Both the position numbers and the translations under genes were made by a program. The notes under the pieces were generated by a model. That model saw only the letters and a program-made list of their open reading frames with translations. It was not told the origin of the DNA and ran no database searches. Of a DNA stretch of 64,000 nucleotides, positions 38,800-52,182 are shown piece by piece. The DNA comes from Aphelocoma coerulescens (Eukaryota > Chordata > Aves > Passeriformes > Corvidae). Within the stretch, counting starts at the first letter, position 1. Each line of letters opens with the position of its first letter. The stretch covers positions 335,634-399,633 of the forward strand of contig NW_027183513.1 of NCBI RefSeq assembly GCF_041296385.1. Direction: 5' to 3'.

Positions 38800-41067
38800 G
38801 GCTCTCCTGGGAGCCACGAGTCACAAAGCACCGTGGGCTCTGTGCAGCCCCGCTGTGTCACAATGGCCGCTGGCTTCCACGAGCCCCCGCAGTGTCCCAG
38901 TGGGCCCCGTGGCTTTAGGAGTGGGTGGCTGGGAGTTGGTGCCAGTGGCTGGGGGAGCAGCAGCAGGGACTGTGTGTGGACAGTGCCATGGCCACTTGTG
39001 TGGCCACTGGTGTCTCTGTGCCAGGCACAGCCGTGGTGTGTAACACCGGCTCTGGGTCCTTTGGCTGTGCAGGTGGCAGTCACGGCCTGGAGCAGGGCTG
39101 CTCCCGGGGGACAGCCTGGGGCAGGAGGCTGCTGGAGATTCATTCCCCACACTCCTTGTCATGAGGTGCTCAGAGTGATTGGAAAGGCTGTTGGCAGCAG
39201 GCAGTTCTCTGGGTTCAAGCTGTGGAGCTGTCAGCGGGAATGCAAAGGCCAAGCTGGTGAGCCTTTTGTCCTGGTGCCTTTAGTGTGTGAGCAGTCCCTG
39301 GTGCCGTTGTCTTTGGATCCTGAGTGTGGGAGAGGCAAGGCTTAGGATGGTGCGTAGAGCTGAGAAGGAAAGTGCCGAGAGCAGCGTGTGTGCTGCTGCT
39401 TTGAGGGGTGCAGTTGAAGTTGTAGGCAGCAAGAGCTTTCTCAGCTGGCCCTTTTGTGAGCTCTGCTTTTGCCAGATGACTTCCATCTTACCCTCTTACC
39501 ATCTTAGCCTCTCATTTTTGCATATCCCAAACCCCCTTCCAAACATCCAGCAGCTGCTTGTAAAGAAGAAGTCCTAGAACAAAAAGCCAGTGCTGCCTTT
39601 CATAGCCCCTTTGCTGTCTATGAAGTAGAGGAAAGAAGCTAGTGAGACGCACTTTCTTTCTCAACTCCATAGAGCGCATCCTTCTCTCAAGGTGGCAGAG
39701 TCCTTGGCGGAAGTGAAGCATCTGCAGCTGCAGTTCAGACTGAGAGATGTGCCAGGACAGGAAACATTTGCTGACCTTCCCTGTTCCCTGTGCAACATGA
39801 TTCTCGCATCCCAGTCACTTTCACATACCTTCGGTATCCCTGAGTCCAAGCAGCTAAAGCTCACAGAGACAGAAGTGTCAGGAAGGAAAACGTTCCAAAA
39901 GCACCCCCTTCTCTTATCAGCATATAAATTGTGCACAACAGGCTGCGGCACCGAACCTTCCTTCTCAGATAGACATGCCATCACACTTTTCACTCTTGCA
40001 GCTCGGTTGAAAAGCTCCAGCAGCTGCTCCCGCAATAGCAAAAGGTTCTAGAAGTGAAAGCCAGTTTGGGGCTGCACCTTCTCCTTGCCGCATGTAAGCC
40101 ACACCAAACTCCCTGATGCACTCTGTCCTCCCCTTCTCAAAGGAGTAGACGGTGGCATCAGGACACACCTGTGTCCCAGCAGCTGGGTGCCCAGCCGGGA
40201 GCAGGAGCAGGGCTGGGGCTGCTCCCAAAGTTGCCCCGCCCCAATGCCAGAGCCGGACATATGCTGAGGGGGGGCTGGATCAGGCTTTATTGTCCAGCTG
40301 CATGCCAGGAGTGAGCACAAAATCTACCTGCATTCTCTGCAGCATGCCATCCTGGAGCAGAGCCATTGCCAAAGGAAGCCGTGAGCCCGTGCCAAGCCAG
40401 TGCCGGAGTGGGATCCTAGCAGCACCTGTGGAAGCCGGGAGAGAGGAGCCCACCTGGAGCAGGTTCGTGCAGGATTAATCATCCCGTGGCTTCCCACCAG
40501 GGTCCTGTTGCTTCCAAAAGGCCCCACAGTGTCACTGTGGCCCCTCGGTTCCACCAGGTTCCATAGCGTCACTGTGGTGCCCAGGGTTCCGTCAGCTTCG
40601 CCAGCATCCCCACGGTCTGCAGAGCTCCCCGAGCTTCTGTGGTGTCACAGTGGAGGCAGGGTTGCATCAGGTTCCATAGCATCAGCACGGTCTCCAGGGC
40701 TCCCAGAGGTTCTGTGGTGTCACAGTGGAGGCAGGGTTGCATCAGGTTCCATAGCATCACCACAGTCTCCAGGGCTCCCTGAGCTTCTGTGGTGTCACAG
40801 TGGAGGCAGGGTTGCATCAGGTTCCATAGCATCAGCACGGTCTCCAGGGCTCCCAGAGGTTCTGTGGTGTCACAGAGGAGGCAGGGTTGCATCAGGTTCC
40901 ATAGCATCACCACGGTCTCCAGGGCTCCAAGAGCTTCTGTGGTGTCACAGAGGAGGCAGGGTTGCATCAGGTTCAATAGCATCAGCACGGTCTCCAGGGC
41001 TCCCCTGAGCTTCTGTGGTGGTGTCACAGAGGAGCCAGGCTTCCTTGTAGTTCCCCAGCATCACAAA
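38800..41067. repeat. Satellite unit U18 (2,268 bp)
   Basis: Carries CCACGAGTC at 38819 and CCAGTGGCTG at 38946, both found again one unit later in U19. Confidence 0.95.
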
Positions 41068-43185
41068 GGCTCTCCTGGGAGCCACGAGTCACAAAGCACC
41101 GTGGGCTCTGTGCAGCCCCGCTGTGTCACAATGGCCGCTGGCTTCCACGAGCCCCCGCAGTGTCCCAGTGGGCCCCGTGGCTTTAGGAGTGGGTGGCTGG
41201 GAGTTGGTGCCAGTGGCTGGGGGAGCAGCAGCAGGGACTGTGTGTGGACAGTGCCATGGCCACTTGTGTGGCCACTGGTGTCTCTGTGCCAGGCACAGCC
41301 GTGGTGTGTAACACCGGCTCTGGGTCCTTTGGCTGTGCAGGTGGCAGTCACGGCCTGGAGCAGGGCTGCTCCCGGGGGACAGCCTGGGGCAGGAGGCTGC
41401 TGGAGATTCATTCCCCACACTCCTTGTCATGAGGTGCTCAGAGTGATTGGAAAGGCTGTTGGCAGCAGGCAGTTCTCTGGGTTCAAGCTGTGGAGCTGTC
41501 AGCGGGAATGCAAAGGCCAAGCTGGTGAGCCTTTTGTCCTGGTGCCTTTAGTGTGTGAGCAGTCCCTGGTGCCGTTGTCTTTGGATCCTGAGTGTGGGAG
41601 AGGCAAGGCTTAGGATGGTGCGTAGAGCTGAGAAGGAAAGTGCCGAGAGCAGCGTGTGTGCTGCTGCTTTGAGGGGTGCAGCTGAAGTTGTAGGCAGCAA
41701 GAGCTTTCTCAGCTGGCCCTTTTGTGAGCTCTGCTTTTGCCAGATGACTTCCATCTTACCCTCTTACCATCTTAGCCTCTCATTTTTGCATATCCCAAAC
41801 CCCCTTCCAAACATCCAGCAGCTGCTTGTAAAGAAGAAGTCCTAGAACAAAAAGCCAGTGCTGCCTTTCATAGCCCCTTTGCTGTCTATGAAGTAGAGGA
41901 AAGAAGCTAGTGAGATGCACTTTCTTTCTCAACTCCATAGAGCGCATCCTTCTCTCAAGGTGGCAGAGTCCTTGGCGGAAGTGAAGCATCTGCAGCTGCA
42001 GTTCAGACTGAGAGATGTGCCAGGACAGGAAACATTTGCTGACCTTCCCTGTTCCCTGTGCAACATGATTCTCGCATCCCAGTCACTTTCACATACCTTC
42101 GGTATCCCTGAGTCCAAGCAGCTAAAGCTCACAGAGACAGAAGTGTCAGGAAGGAAAACGTTCCAAAAGCACCCCCTTCTCTTATCAGCATATAAATTGT
42201 GCACAACAGGCTGCGGCACCGAACCTTCCTTCTCAGATAGACATGCCATCACACTTTTCACTCTTGCAGCTCGGTTGAAAAGCTCCAGCAGCTGCTCCCG
42301 CAATAGCAAAAGGTTCTAGAAGTGAAAGCCAGTTTGGGGCTGCACCTTCTCCTTGCCGCATGTAAGCCACACCAAACTCCCTGATGCACTCTGTCCTCCC
42401 CTTCTCAAAGGAGTAGACGGTGGCATCAGGACACACCTGTGTCCCAGCAGCTGGGTGCCCAGCCGGGAGCAGGAGCAGGGCTGGGGCTGCTCCCAAAGTT
42501 GCCCCGCCCCAATGCCAGAGCCGGACATATGCTGAGGGGGGGCTGGATCAGGCTTTATTGTCCAGCTGCATGCCAGGAGTGAGCACAAAATCTACCTGCA
42601 TTCTCTGCAGCATGCCATCCTGGAGCAGAGCCATTGCCAAAGGAAGCCGTGAGCCCGTGCCAAGCCAGTGCCGGAGTGGGATCCTAGCAGCACCTGTGGA
42701 AGCCGGGAGAGAGGAGCCCACCTGGAGCAGGTTCGTGCAGGATTAATCATCCCGTGGCTTCCCACCAGGGTCCTGTTGCTTCCAAAAGGCCCCACAGTGT
42801 CACTGTGGCCCCTCGGTTCCACCAGGTTCCATAGCGTCACTGTGGTGCCCAGGGTTCCGTCAGCTTCGCCAGCATCCCCACGGTCTGCAGAGCTCCCCGA
42901 GCTTCTGTGGTGTCACAGTGGAGGCAGGGTTGCATCAGGTTCCATAGCATCAGCACGGTCTCCAGGGCTCCCAGAGGTTCTGTGGTGTCACAGAGGAGGC
43001 AGGGTTGCATCAGGTTCCATAGCATCACCACGGTCTCCAGGGCTCCAAGAGCTTCTGTGGTGTCACAGAGGAGGCAGGGTTGCATCAGGTTCAATAGCAT
43101 CAGCACGGTCTCCAGGGCTCCCCTGAGCTTCTGTGGTGGTGTCACAGAGGAGCCAGGCTTCCTTGTAGTTCCCCAGCATCACAAA
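41068..43185. repeat. Satellite unit U19 (2,118 bp), three subrepeats
   Basis: Shares the two U18 variants (41087, 41214). Has private changes GCAGCTGAAG near 41682 and GAGATGCAC near 41916. Subrepeats 2 and 3 are missing (order 1-4-5), so this loss is independent of the one in U15. Confidence 0.95.
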
Positions 43186-45453
43186 GGCTCTCCTGGGAGC
43201 CACGGGTCACAAAGCACCGTGGGCTCTGTGCAGCCCCGCTGTGTCACAATGGCCGCTGGCTTCCACGAGCCCCCGCAGTGTCCCAGTGGGCCCCGTAGCT
43301 TTAGGAGTGGGTGGCTGGGAGTTGGTGCCAGCGGCTGGGGGAGCAGCAGCAGGGACTGTGTGTGGACAGTGCCATGGCCACTTGTGTGGCCACTGGTGTC
43401 TCTGTGCCAGGCACAGCCGTGGTGTGTAACACCGGCTCTGGGTCCTTTGGCTGTGCAGGTGGCAGTCACGGCCTGGAGCAGGGCTGCTCCCGGGGGACAG
43501 CCTGGGGCAGGAGGCTGCTGGAGATTCATTCCCCACACTCCTTGTCATGAGGTGCTCAGAGTGATTGGAAAGGCTGTTGGCAGCAGGCAGTTCTCTGGGT
43601 TCAAGCTGTGGAGCTGTCAGCGGGAATGCAAAGGCCAAGCTGGTGAGCCTTTTGTCCTGGTGCCTTTAGTGTGTGAGCAGTCCCTGGTGCCGTTGTCTTT
43701 GGATCCTGAGTGTGGGAGAGGCAAGGCTTAGGATGGTGCGTAGAGCTGAGAAGGAAAGTGCCGAGAGCAGCGTGTGTGCTGCTGCTTTGAGGGGTGCAGT
43801 TGAAGTTGTAGGCAGCAAGAGCTTTCTCAGCTGGCCCTTTTGTGAGCTCTGCTTTTGCCAGATGACTTCCATCTTACCCTCTTACCATCTTAGCCTCTCA
43901 TTTTTGCATATCCCAAACCCCCTTCCAAACATCCAGCAGCTGCTTGTAAAGAAGAAGTCCTAGAACAAAAAGCCAGTGCTGCCTTTCATAGCCCCTTTGC
44001 TGTCTATGAAGTAGAGGAAAGAAGCTAGTGAGACGCACTTTCTTTCTCAACTCCATAGAGCGCATCCTTCTCTCAAGGTGGCAGAGTCCTTGGCGGAAGT
44101 GAAGCATCTGCAGCTGCAGTTCAGACTGAGAGATGTGCCAGGACAGGAAACATTTGCTGACCTTCCCTGTTCCCTGTGCAACATGATTCTCGCATCCCAG
44201 TCACTTTCACATACCTTCGGTATCCCTGAGTCCAAGCAGCTAAAGCTCACAGAGACAGAAGTGTCAGGAAGGAAAACGTTGCAAAAGCACCCCCTTCTCT
44301 TATCAGCATATAAATTGTGCACAACAGGCTGCGGCACCGAACCTTCCTTCTCAGATAGACATGCCATCACACTTTTCACTCTTGCAGCTCGGTTGAAAAG
44401 CTCCAGCAGCTGCTCCCGCAATAGCAAAAGGTTCTAGAAGTGAAAGCCAGTTTGGGGCTGCACCTTCTCCTTGCCGCATGTAAGCCACACCAAACTCCCT
44501 GATGCACTCTGTCCTCCCCTTCTCAAAGGAGTAGACGGTGGCATCAGGACACACCTGTGTCCCAGCAGCTGGGTGCCCAGCCGGGAGCAGGAGCAGGGCT
44601 GGGGCTGCTCCCAAAGTTGCCCCGCCCCAATGCCAGAGCCGGACATATGCTGAGGGGGGGCTGGATCAGGCTTTATTGTCCAGCTGCATGCCAGGAGTGA
44701 GCACAAAATCTACCTGCATTCTCTGCAGCATGCCATCCTGGAGCAGAGCCATTGCCAAAGGAAGCCGTGAGCCCGTGCCAAGCCAGTGCCGGAGTGGGAT
44801 CCTAGCAGCACCTGTGGAAGCCGGGAGAGAGGAGCCCACCTGGAGCAGGTTCGTGCAGGATTAATCATCCCGTGGCTTCCCACCAGGGTCCTGTTGCTTC
44901 CAAAAGGCCCCACAGTGTCACTGTGGCCCCTCGGTTCCACCAGGTTCCATAGCGTCACTGTGGTGCCCAGGGTTCCGTCAGCTTCGCCAGCATCCCCACG
45001 GTCTGCAGAGCTCCCCGAGCTTCTGTGGTGTCACAGTGGAGGCAGGGTTGCATCAGGTTCCATAGCATCAGCACGGTCTCCAGGGCTCCCAGAGGTTCTG
45101 TGGTGTCACAGTGGAGGCAGGGTTGCATCAGGTTCCATAGCATCACCACAGTCTCCAGGGCTCCCTGAGCTTCTGTGGTGTCACAGTGGAGGCAGGGTTG
45201 CATCAGGTTCCATAGCATCAGCACGGTCTCCAGGGCTCCCAGAGGTTCTGTGGTGTCACAGAGGAGGCAGGGTTGCATCAGGTTCCATAGCATCACCACG
45301 GTCTCCAGGGCTCCAAGAGCTTCTGTGGTGTCACAGAGGAGGCAGGGTTGCATCAGGTTCAATAGCATCAGCACGGTCTCCAGGGCTCCCCTGAGCTTCT
45401 GTGGTGGTGTCACAGAGGAGCCAGGCTTCCTTGTAGTTCCCCAGCATCACAAA
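43186..45453. repeat. Satellite unit U20 (2,268 bp)
   Basis: Carries GCCCCGTAGC at 43297 (as U16) and a private AACGTTGCAAAAG near 44281. Five subrepeats. Confidence 0.95.
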
Positions 45454-47721
45454 GGCTCTCCTGGGAGCCACGGGTCACAAAGCACCGTGGGCTCTGTGCA
45501 GCCCCGCTGTGTCACAATGGCCGCTGGCTTCCACGAGCCCCCGCAGTGTCCCAGTGGGCCCCGTGGCTTTAGGAGTGGGTGGCTGGGAGTTGGTGCCAGC
45601 GGCTGGGGGAGCAGCAGCAGGGACTGTGTGTGGACAGTGCCATGGCCACTTGTGTGGCCACTGGTGTCTCTGTGCCAGGCACAGCCGTGGTGTGTAACAC
45701 CGGCTCTGGGTCCTTTGGCTGTGCAGGTGGCAGTCACGGCCTGGAGCAGGGCTGCTCCCGGGGGACAGCCTGGGGCAGGAGGCTGCTGGAGATTCATTCC
45801 CCACACTCCTTGTCATGAGGTGCTCAGAGTGATTGGAAAGGCTGTTGGCAGCAGGCAGTTCTCTGGGTTCAAGCTGTGGAGCTGTCAGCGGGAATGCAAA
45901 GGCCAAGCTGGTGAGCCTTTTGTCCTGGTGCCTTTAGTGTGTGAGCAGTCCCTGGTGCCGTTGTCTTTGGATCCTGAGTGTGGGAGAGGCAAGGCTTAGG
46001 ATGGTGCGTAGAGCTGAGAAGGAAAGTGCCGAGAGCAGCGTGTGTGCTGCTGCTTTGAGGGGTGCAGTTGAAGTTGTAGGCAGCAAGAGCTTTCTCAGCT
46101 GGCCCTTTTGTGAGCTCTGCTTTTGCCAGATGACTTCCATCTTACCCTCTTACCATCTTAGCCTCTCATTTTTGCATATCCCAAACCCCCTTCCAAACAT
46201 CCAGCAGCTGCTTGTAAAGAAGAAGTCCTAGAACAAAAAGCCAGTGCTGCCTTTCATAGCCCCTTTGCTGTCTATGAAGTAGAGGAAAGAAGCTAGTGAG
46301 ACGCACTTTCTTTCTCAACTCCATAGAGCGCATCCTTCTCTCAAGGTGGCAGAGTCCTTGGCGGAAGTGAAGCATCTGCAGCTGCAGTTCAGACTGAGAG
46401 ATGTGCCAGGACAGGAAACATTTGCTGACCTTCCCTGTTCCCTGTGCAACATGATTCTCGCATCCCAGTCACTTTCACATACCTTCGGTACCCCTGAGTC
46501 CAAGCAGCTAAAGCTCACAGAGACAGAAGTGTCAGGAAGGAAAACGTTCCAAAAGCACCCCCTTCTCTTATCAGCATATAAATTGTGCACAACAGGCTGC
46601 GGCACCGAACCTTCCTTCTCAGATAGACATGCCATCACACTTTTCACTCTTGCAGCTCGGTTGAAAAGCTCCAGCAGCTGCTCCCGCAATAGCAAAAGGT
46701 TCTAGAAGTGAAAGCCAGTTTGGGGCTGCACCTTCTCCTTGCCGCATGTAAGCCACACCAAACTCCCTGATGCACTCTGTCCTCCCCTTCTCAAAGGAGT
46801 AGACGGTGGCATCAGGACACACCTGTGTCCCAGCAGCTGGGTGCCCAGCCGGGAGCAGGAGCAGGGCTGGGGCTGCTCCCAAAGTTGCCCCGCCCCAATG
46901 CCAGAGCCGGACATATGCTGAGGGGGGGCTGGATCAGGCTTTATTGTCCAGCTGCATGCCAGGAGTGAGCACAAAATCTACCTGCATTCTCTGCAGCATG
47001 CCATCCTGGAGCAGAGCCATTGCCAAAGGAAGCCGTGAGCCCGTGCCAAGCCAGTGCCGGAGTGGGATCCTAGCAGCACCTGTGGAAGCCGGGAGAGAGG
47101 AGCCCACCTGGAGCAGGTTCGTGCAGGATTAATCATCCCGTGGCTTCCCACCAGGGTCCTGTTGCTTCCAAAAGGCCCCACAGTGTCACTGTGGCCCCTC
47201 GGTTCCACCAGGTTCCATAGCGTCACTGTGGTGTCCAGGGTTCCGTCAGCTTCGCCAGCATCCCCACGGTCTGCAGAGCTCCCCGAGCTTCTGTGGTGTC
47301 ACAGTGGAGGCAGGGTTGCATCAGGTTCCATAGCATCAGCACGGTCTCCAGGGCTCCCAGAGGTTCTGTGGTGTCACAGTGGAGGCAGGGTTGCATCAGG
47401 TTCCATAGCATCACCACAGTCTCCAGGGCTCCCTGAGCTTCTGTGGTGTCACAGTGGAGGCAGGGTTGCATCAGGTTCCATAGCATCACCACGGTCTCCA
47501 GAGCTCCCAGAGGTTCTGTGGTGTTACAGAGGAGGCAGGGTTGCATCAGGTTCCATAGCATCACCACGGTCTCCAGGGCTCCAAGAGCTTCTGTGGTGTC
47601 ACAGAGGAGGCAGGGTTGCATCAGGTTCAATAGCATCAGCACGGTCTCCAGGGCTCCCCTGAGCTTCTGTGGTGGTGTCACAGAGGAGCCAGGCTTCCTT
47701 GTAGTTCCCCAGCATCACAAA
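45454..47721. repeat. Satellite unit U21 (2,268 bp)
   Basis: Private GGTACCCCTG near 46491 and GGTGTCCAGG near 47234. Its subrepeat block begins the variant-rich segment (47502, 47525) that is repeated one unit later. Confidence 0.95.
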
Positions 47722-49989
47722 GGCTCTCCTGGGAGCCACGGGTCACAAAGCACCATGGGCTCTGTGCAGCCCCGCTGTGTCACAATGGCCGCTGGCTTCC
47801 ACGAGCCCCCGCAGTATCCCAGTGGGCCCCGTGGCTTTAGGAGTGGGTGGCTGGGAGTTGGTGCCAGCGGCTGGGGGAGCAGCAGCAGGGACTGTGTGTG
47901 GACAGTGCCATGGCCACTTGTGTGGCCACTGGTGTCTCTGTGCCAGGCACAGCCGTGGTGTGTAACACCGGCTCTGGGTCCTTTGGCTGTGCAGGTGGCA
48001 GTCACGGCCTGGAGCAGGGCTGCTCCCGGGGGACAGCCTGGGGCAGGAGGCTGCTGGAGATTCATTCCCCACACTCCTTGTCATGAGGTGCTCAGAGTGA
48101 TTGGAAAGGCTGTTGGCAGCAGGCAGTTCTCTGGGTTCAAGCTGTGGAGCTGTCAGCGGGAATGCAAAGGCCAAGCTGGTGAGCCTTTTGTCCTGGTGCC
48201 TTTAGTGTGTGAGCAGTCCCTGGTGCCGTTGTCTTTGGATCCTGAGTGTGGGAGAGGCAAGGCTTAGGATGGTGCGTAGAGCTGAGAAGGAAAGTGCCGA
48301 GAGCAGCGTGTGTGCTGCTGCTTTGAGGGGTGCAGTTGAAGTTGTAGGCAGCAAGAGCTTTCTCAGCTGGCCCTTTTGTGAGCTCTGCTTTTGCCAGATG
48401 ACTTCCATCTTACCCTCTTACCATCTTAGCCTCTCATTTTTGCATATCCCAAACCCCCTTCCAAACATCCAGCAGCTGCTTGTAAAGAAGAAGTCCTAGA
48501 ACAAAAAGCCAGTGCTGCCTTTCATAGCCCCTTTGCTGTCTATGAAGTAGAGGAAAGAAGCTAGTGAGACGCACTTTCTTTCTCAACTCCATAGAGCGCA
48601 TCCTTCTCTCAAGGTGGCAGAGTCCTTGGCGGAAGTGAAGCATCTGCAGCTGCAGTTCAGACTGAGAGATGTGCCAGGACAGGAAACATTTGCTGACCTT
48701 CCCTGTTCCCTGTGCAACATGATTCTCGCATCCCAGTCACTTTCACACACCTTCGGTATCCCTGAGTCCAAGCAGCTAAAGCTCACAGAGACAGAAGTGT
48801 CAGGAAGGAAAACGTTCCAAAAGCACCCCCTTCTCTTATCAGCATATAAATTGTGCACAACAGGCTGCGGCACCGAACCTTCCTTCTCAGATAGACATGC
48901 CATCACACTTTTCACTCTTGCAGCTCGGTTGAAAAGCTCCAGCAGCTGCTCCCGCAATAGCAAAAGGTTCTAGAAGTGAAAGCCAGTTTGGGGCTGCACC
49001 TTCTCCTTGCCGCATGTAAGCCACACCAAACTCCCTGATGCACTCTGTCCTCCCCTTCTCAAAGGAGTAGACGGTGGCATCAGGACACACCTGTGTCCCA
49101 GCAGCTGGGTGCCCAGCCGGGAGCAGGAGCAGGGCTGGGGCTGCTCCCAAAGTTGCCCCGCCCCAATGCCAGAGCCGGACATATGCTGAGGGGGGGCTGG
49201 ATCAGGCTTTATTGTCCAGCTGCATGCCAGGAGTGAGCACAAAATCTACCTGCATTCTCTGCAGCATGCCATCCTGGAGCAGAGCCATTGCCAAAGGAAG
49301 CCGTGAGCCCGTGCCAAGCCAGTGCCGGAGTGGGATCCTAGCAGCACCTGTGGAAGCCGGGAGAGAGGAGCCCACCTGGAGCAGGTTCGTGCAGGATTAA
49401 TCATCCCGTGGCTTCCCACCAGGGTCCTGTTGCTTCCAAAAGGCCCCACAGTGTCACTGTGGCCCCTCGGTTCCACCAGGTTCCATAGCGTCACTGTGGT
49501 GCCCAGGGTTCCGTCAGCTTCGCCAGCATCCCCACGGTCTGCAGAGCTCCCCGAGCTTCTGTGGTGTCACAGTGGAGGCAGGGTTGCATCAGGTTCCATA
49601 GCATCAGCACGGTCTCCAGGGCTCCCAGAGGTTCTGTGGTGTCACAGTGGAGGCAGGGTTGCATCAGGTTCCATAGCATCACCACAGTCTCCAGGGCTCC
49701 CTGAGCTTCTGTGGTGTCACAGTGGAGGCAGGGTTGCATCAGGTTCCATAGCATCACCACGGTCTCCAGAGCTCCCAGAGGTTCTGTGGTGTTACAGAGG
49801 AGGCAGGGTTGCATCAGGTTCCATAGCATCACCACGGTCTCCAGGGCTCCAAGAGCTTCTGTGGTGTCACAGAGGAGGCAGGGTTGCATCAGGTTCAATA
49901 GCATCAGCACGGTCTCCAGGGCTCCCCTGAGCTTCTGTGGTGGTGTCACAGAGGAGCCAGGCTTCCTTGTAGTTCCCCAGCATCACAAA
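47722..49989. repeat. Satellite unit U22 (2,268 bp)
   Basis: Carries CACCATGGGC at 47755, GCAGTATCCC at 47816 and TTTCACACACC at 48748. All three recur exactly 2,268 bp later. Confidence 0.95.
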
Positions 49990-52182
49990 GGCTCTCCTGG
50001 GAGCCACGGGTCACAAAGCACCATGGGCTCTGTGCAGCCCCGCTGTGTCACAATGGCCGCTGGCTTCCACGAGCCCCCGCAGTATCCCAGTGGGCCCCGT
50101 GGCTTTAGGAGTGGGTGGCTGGGAGTTGGTGCCAGCGGCTGGGGGAGCAGCAGCAGGGACTGTGTGTGGACAGTGCCATGGCCACTTGTGTGGCCACTGG
50201 TGTCTCTGTGCCAGGCACAGCCGTGGTGTGTAACACCGGCTCTGGGTCCTTTGGCTGTGCAGGTGGCAGTCACGGCCTGGAGCAGGGCTGCTCCCGGGGG
50301 ACAGCCTGGGGCAGGAGGCTGCTGGAGATTCATTCCCCACACTCCTTGTCATGAGGTGCTCAGAGTGATTGGAAAGGCTGTTGGCAGCAGGCAGTTCTCT
50401 GGGTTCAAGCTGTGGAGCTGTCAGCGGGAATGCAAAGGCCAAGCTGGTGAGCCTTTTGTCCTGGTGCCTTTAGTGTGTGAGCAGTCCCTGGTGCCGTTGT
50501 CTTTGGATCCTGAGTGTGGGAGAGGCAAGGCTTAGGATGGTGCGTAGAGCTGAGAAGGAAAGTGCCGAGAGCAGCGTGTGTGCTGCTGCTTTGAGGGGTG
50601 CAGTTGAAGTTGTAGGCAGCAAGAGCTTTCTCAGCTGGCCCTTTTGTGAGCTCTGCTTTTGCCAGATGACTTCCATCTTACCCTCTTACCATCTTAGCCT
50701 CTCATTTTTGCATATCCCAAACCCCCTTCCAAACATCCAGCAGCTGCTTGTAAAGAAGAAGTCCTAGAACAAAAAGCCAGTGCTGCCTTTCATAGCCCCT
50801 TTGCTGTCTATGAAGTAGAGGAAAGAAGCTAGTGAGACGCACTTTCTTTCTCAACTCCATAGAGCGCATCCTTCTCTCAAGGTGGCAGAGTCCTTGGCGG
50901 AAGTGAAGCATCTGCAGCTGCAGTTCAGACTGAGAGATGTGCCAGGACAGGAAACATTTGCTGACCTTCCCTGTTCCCTGTGCAACATGATTCTCGCATC
51001 CCAGTCACTTTCACACACCTTCGGTATCCCTGAGTCCAAGCAGCTAAAGCTCACAGAGACAGAAGTGTCAGGAAGGAAAACGTTCCAAAAGCACCCCCTT
51101 CTCTTATCAGCATATAAATTGTGCACAACAGGCTGCGGCACCGAACCTTCCTTCTCAGATAGACATGCCATCACACTTTTCACTCTTGCAGCTCGGTTGA
51201 AAAGCTCCAGCAGCTGCTCCCGCAATAGCAAAAGGTTCTAGAAGTGAAAGCCAGTTTGGGGCTGCACCTTCTCCTTGCCGCATGTAAGCCACACCAAACT
51301 CCCTGATGCACTCTGTCCTCCCCTTCTCAAAGGAGTAGACGGTGGCATCAGGACACACCTGTGTCCCAGCAGCTGGGTGCCCAGCCGGGAGCAGGAGCAG
51401 GGCTGGGGCTGCTCCCAAAGTTGCCCCGCCCCAATGCCAGAGCCGGACATATGCTGAGGGGGGGCTGGATCAGGCTTTATTGTCCAGCTGCATGCCAGGA
51501 GTGAGCACAAAATCTACCTGCATTCTCTGCAGCATGCCATCCTGGAGCAGAGCCATTGCCAAAGGAAGCCGTGAGCCCGTGCCAAGCCAGTGCCGGAGTG
51601 GGATCCTAGCAGCACCTGTGGAAGCCGGGAGAGAGGAGCCCACCTGGAGCAGGTTCGTGCAGGATTAATCATCCCGTGGCTTCCCACCAGGGTCCTGTTG
51701 CTTCCAAAAGGCCCCACAGTGTCACTGTGGCCCCTCGGTTCCACCAGGTTCCATAGCGTCACTGTGGTGCCCAGGGTTCCGTCAGCTTCGCCAGCATCCC
51801 CACGGTCTGCAGAGCTCCCCGAGCTTCTGTGGTGTCACAGTGGAGGCAGGGTTGCATCAGGTTCCATAGCATCAGCACGGTCTCCAGGGCTCCCAGAGGT
51901 TCTGTGGTGTCACAGTGGAGGCAGGGTTGCATCAGGTTCCATAGCATCAGCACGGTCTCCAGGGCTCCCAGAGGTTCTGTGGTGTCACAGAGGAGGCAGG
52001 GTTGCATCAGGTTCCATAGCATCACCACGGTCTCCAGGGCTCCAAGAGCTTCTGTGGTGTCACAGAGGAGGCAGGGTTGCATCAGGTTCAATAGCATCAG
52101 CACGGTCTCCAGGGCTCCCCTGAGCTTCTGTGGTGGTGTCACAGAGGAGCCAGGCTTCCTTGTAGTCCCCCAGCATCACAAA
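49990..52182. repeat. Satellite unit U23 (2,193 bp), four subrepeats, ends at provirus 1
   Basis: Shares the U22 variants (50023, 50084, 51016), lacks one subrepeat (order 1-3-4-5) and has a private T to C at 52167. It ends with ACAAA (52178-52182), the left target-site duplication of provirus 1. Confidence 0.95.
52178..52182. repeat. Target-site duplication of provirus 1, left copy (ACAAA)
   Basis: ACAAA precedes the LTR terminus TGTCGAAA. Uninterrupted satellite units read CATCACAAAGGCTC here, with a single ACAAA. Confidence 0.93.

Larger units (their letters stand above)
1..52182. repeat. Macrosatellite array, 2,268-bp unit, left block
   Basis: This is an uninterrupted head-to-tail array of one partial and 23 full units, all in the same orientation. 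The modal unit is exactly 2,268 bp. It contains about 1.8 kb of complex sequence and a block of 75-bp subrepeats. Flanking stretches such as the one around 2190-2275 look like decayed versions of the subrepeat. Most units differ by only a few substitutions, which indicates active homogenisation. I do not recognise the unit as a named satellite, LINE or rDNA spacer. Open frames of 60-300 codons occur on both strands, but they overlap each other, follow the 75-bp period and shift whenever a unit carries a 1-bp indel. I see no supported gene in the array. Confidence 0.97.
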
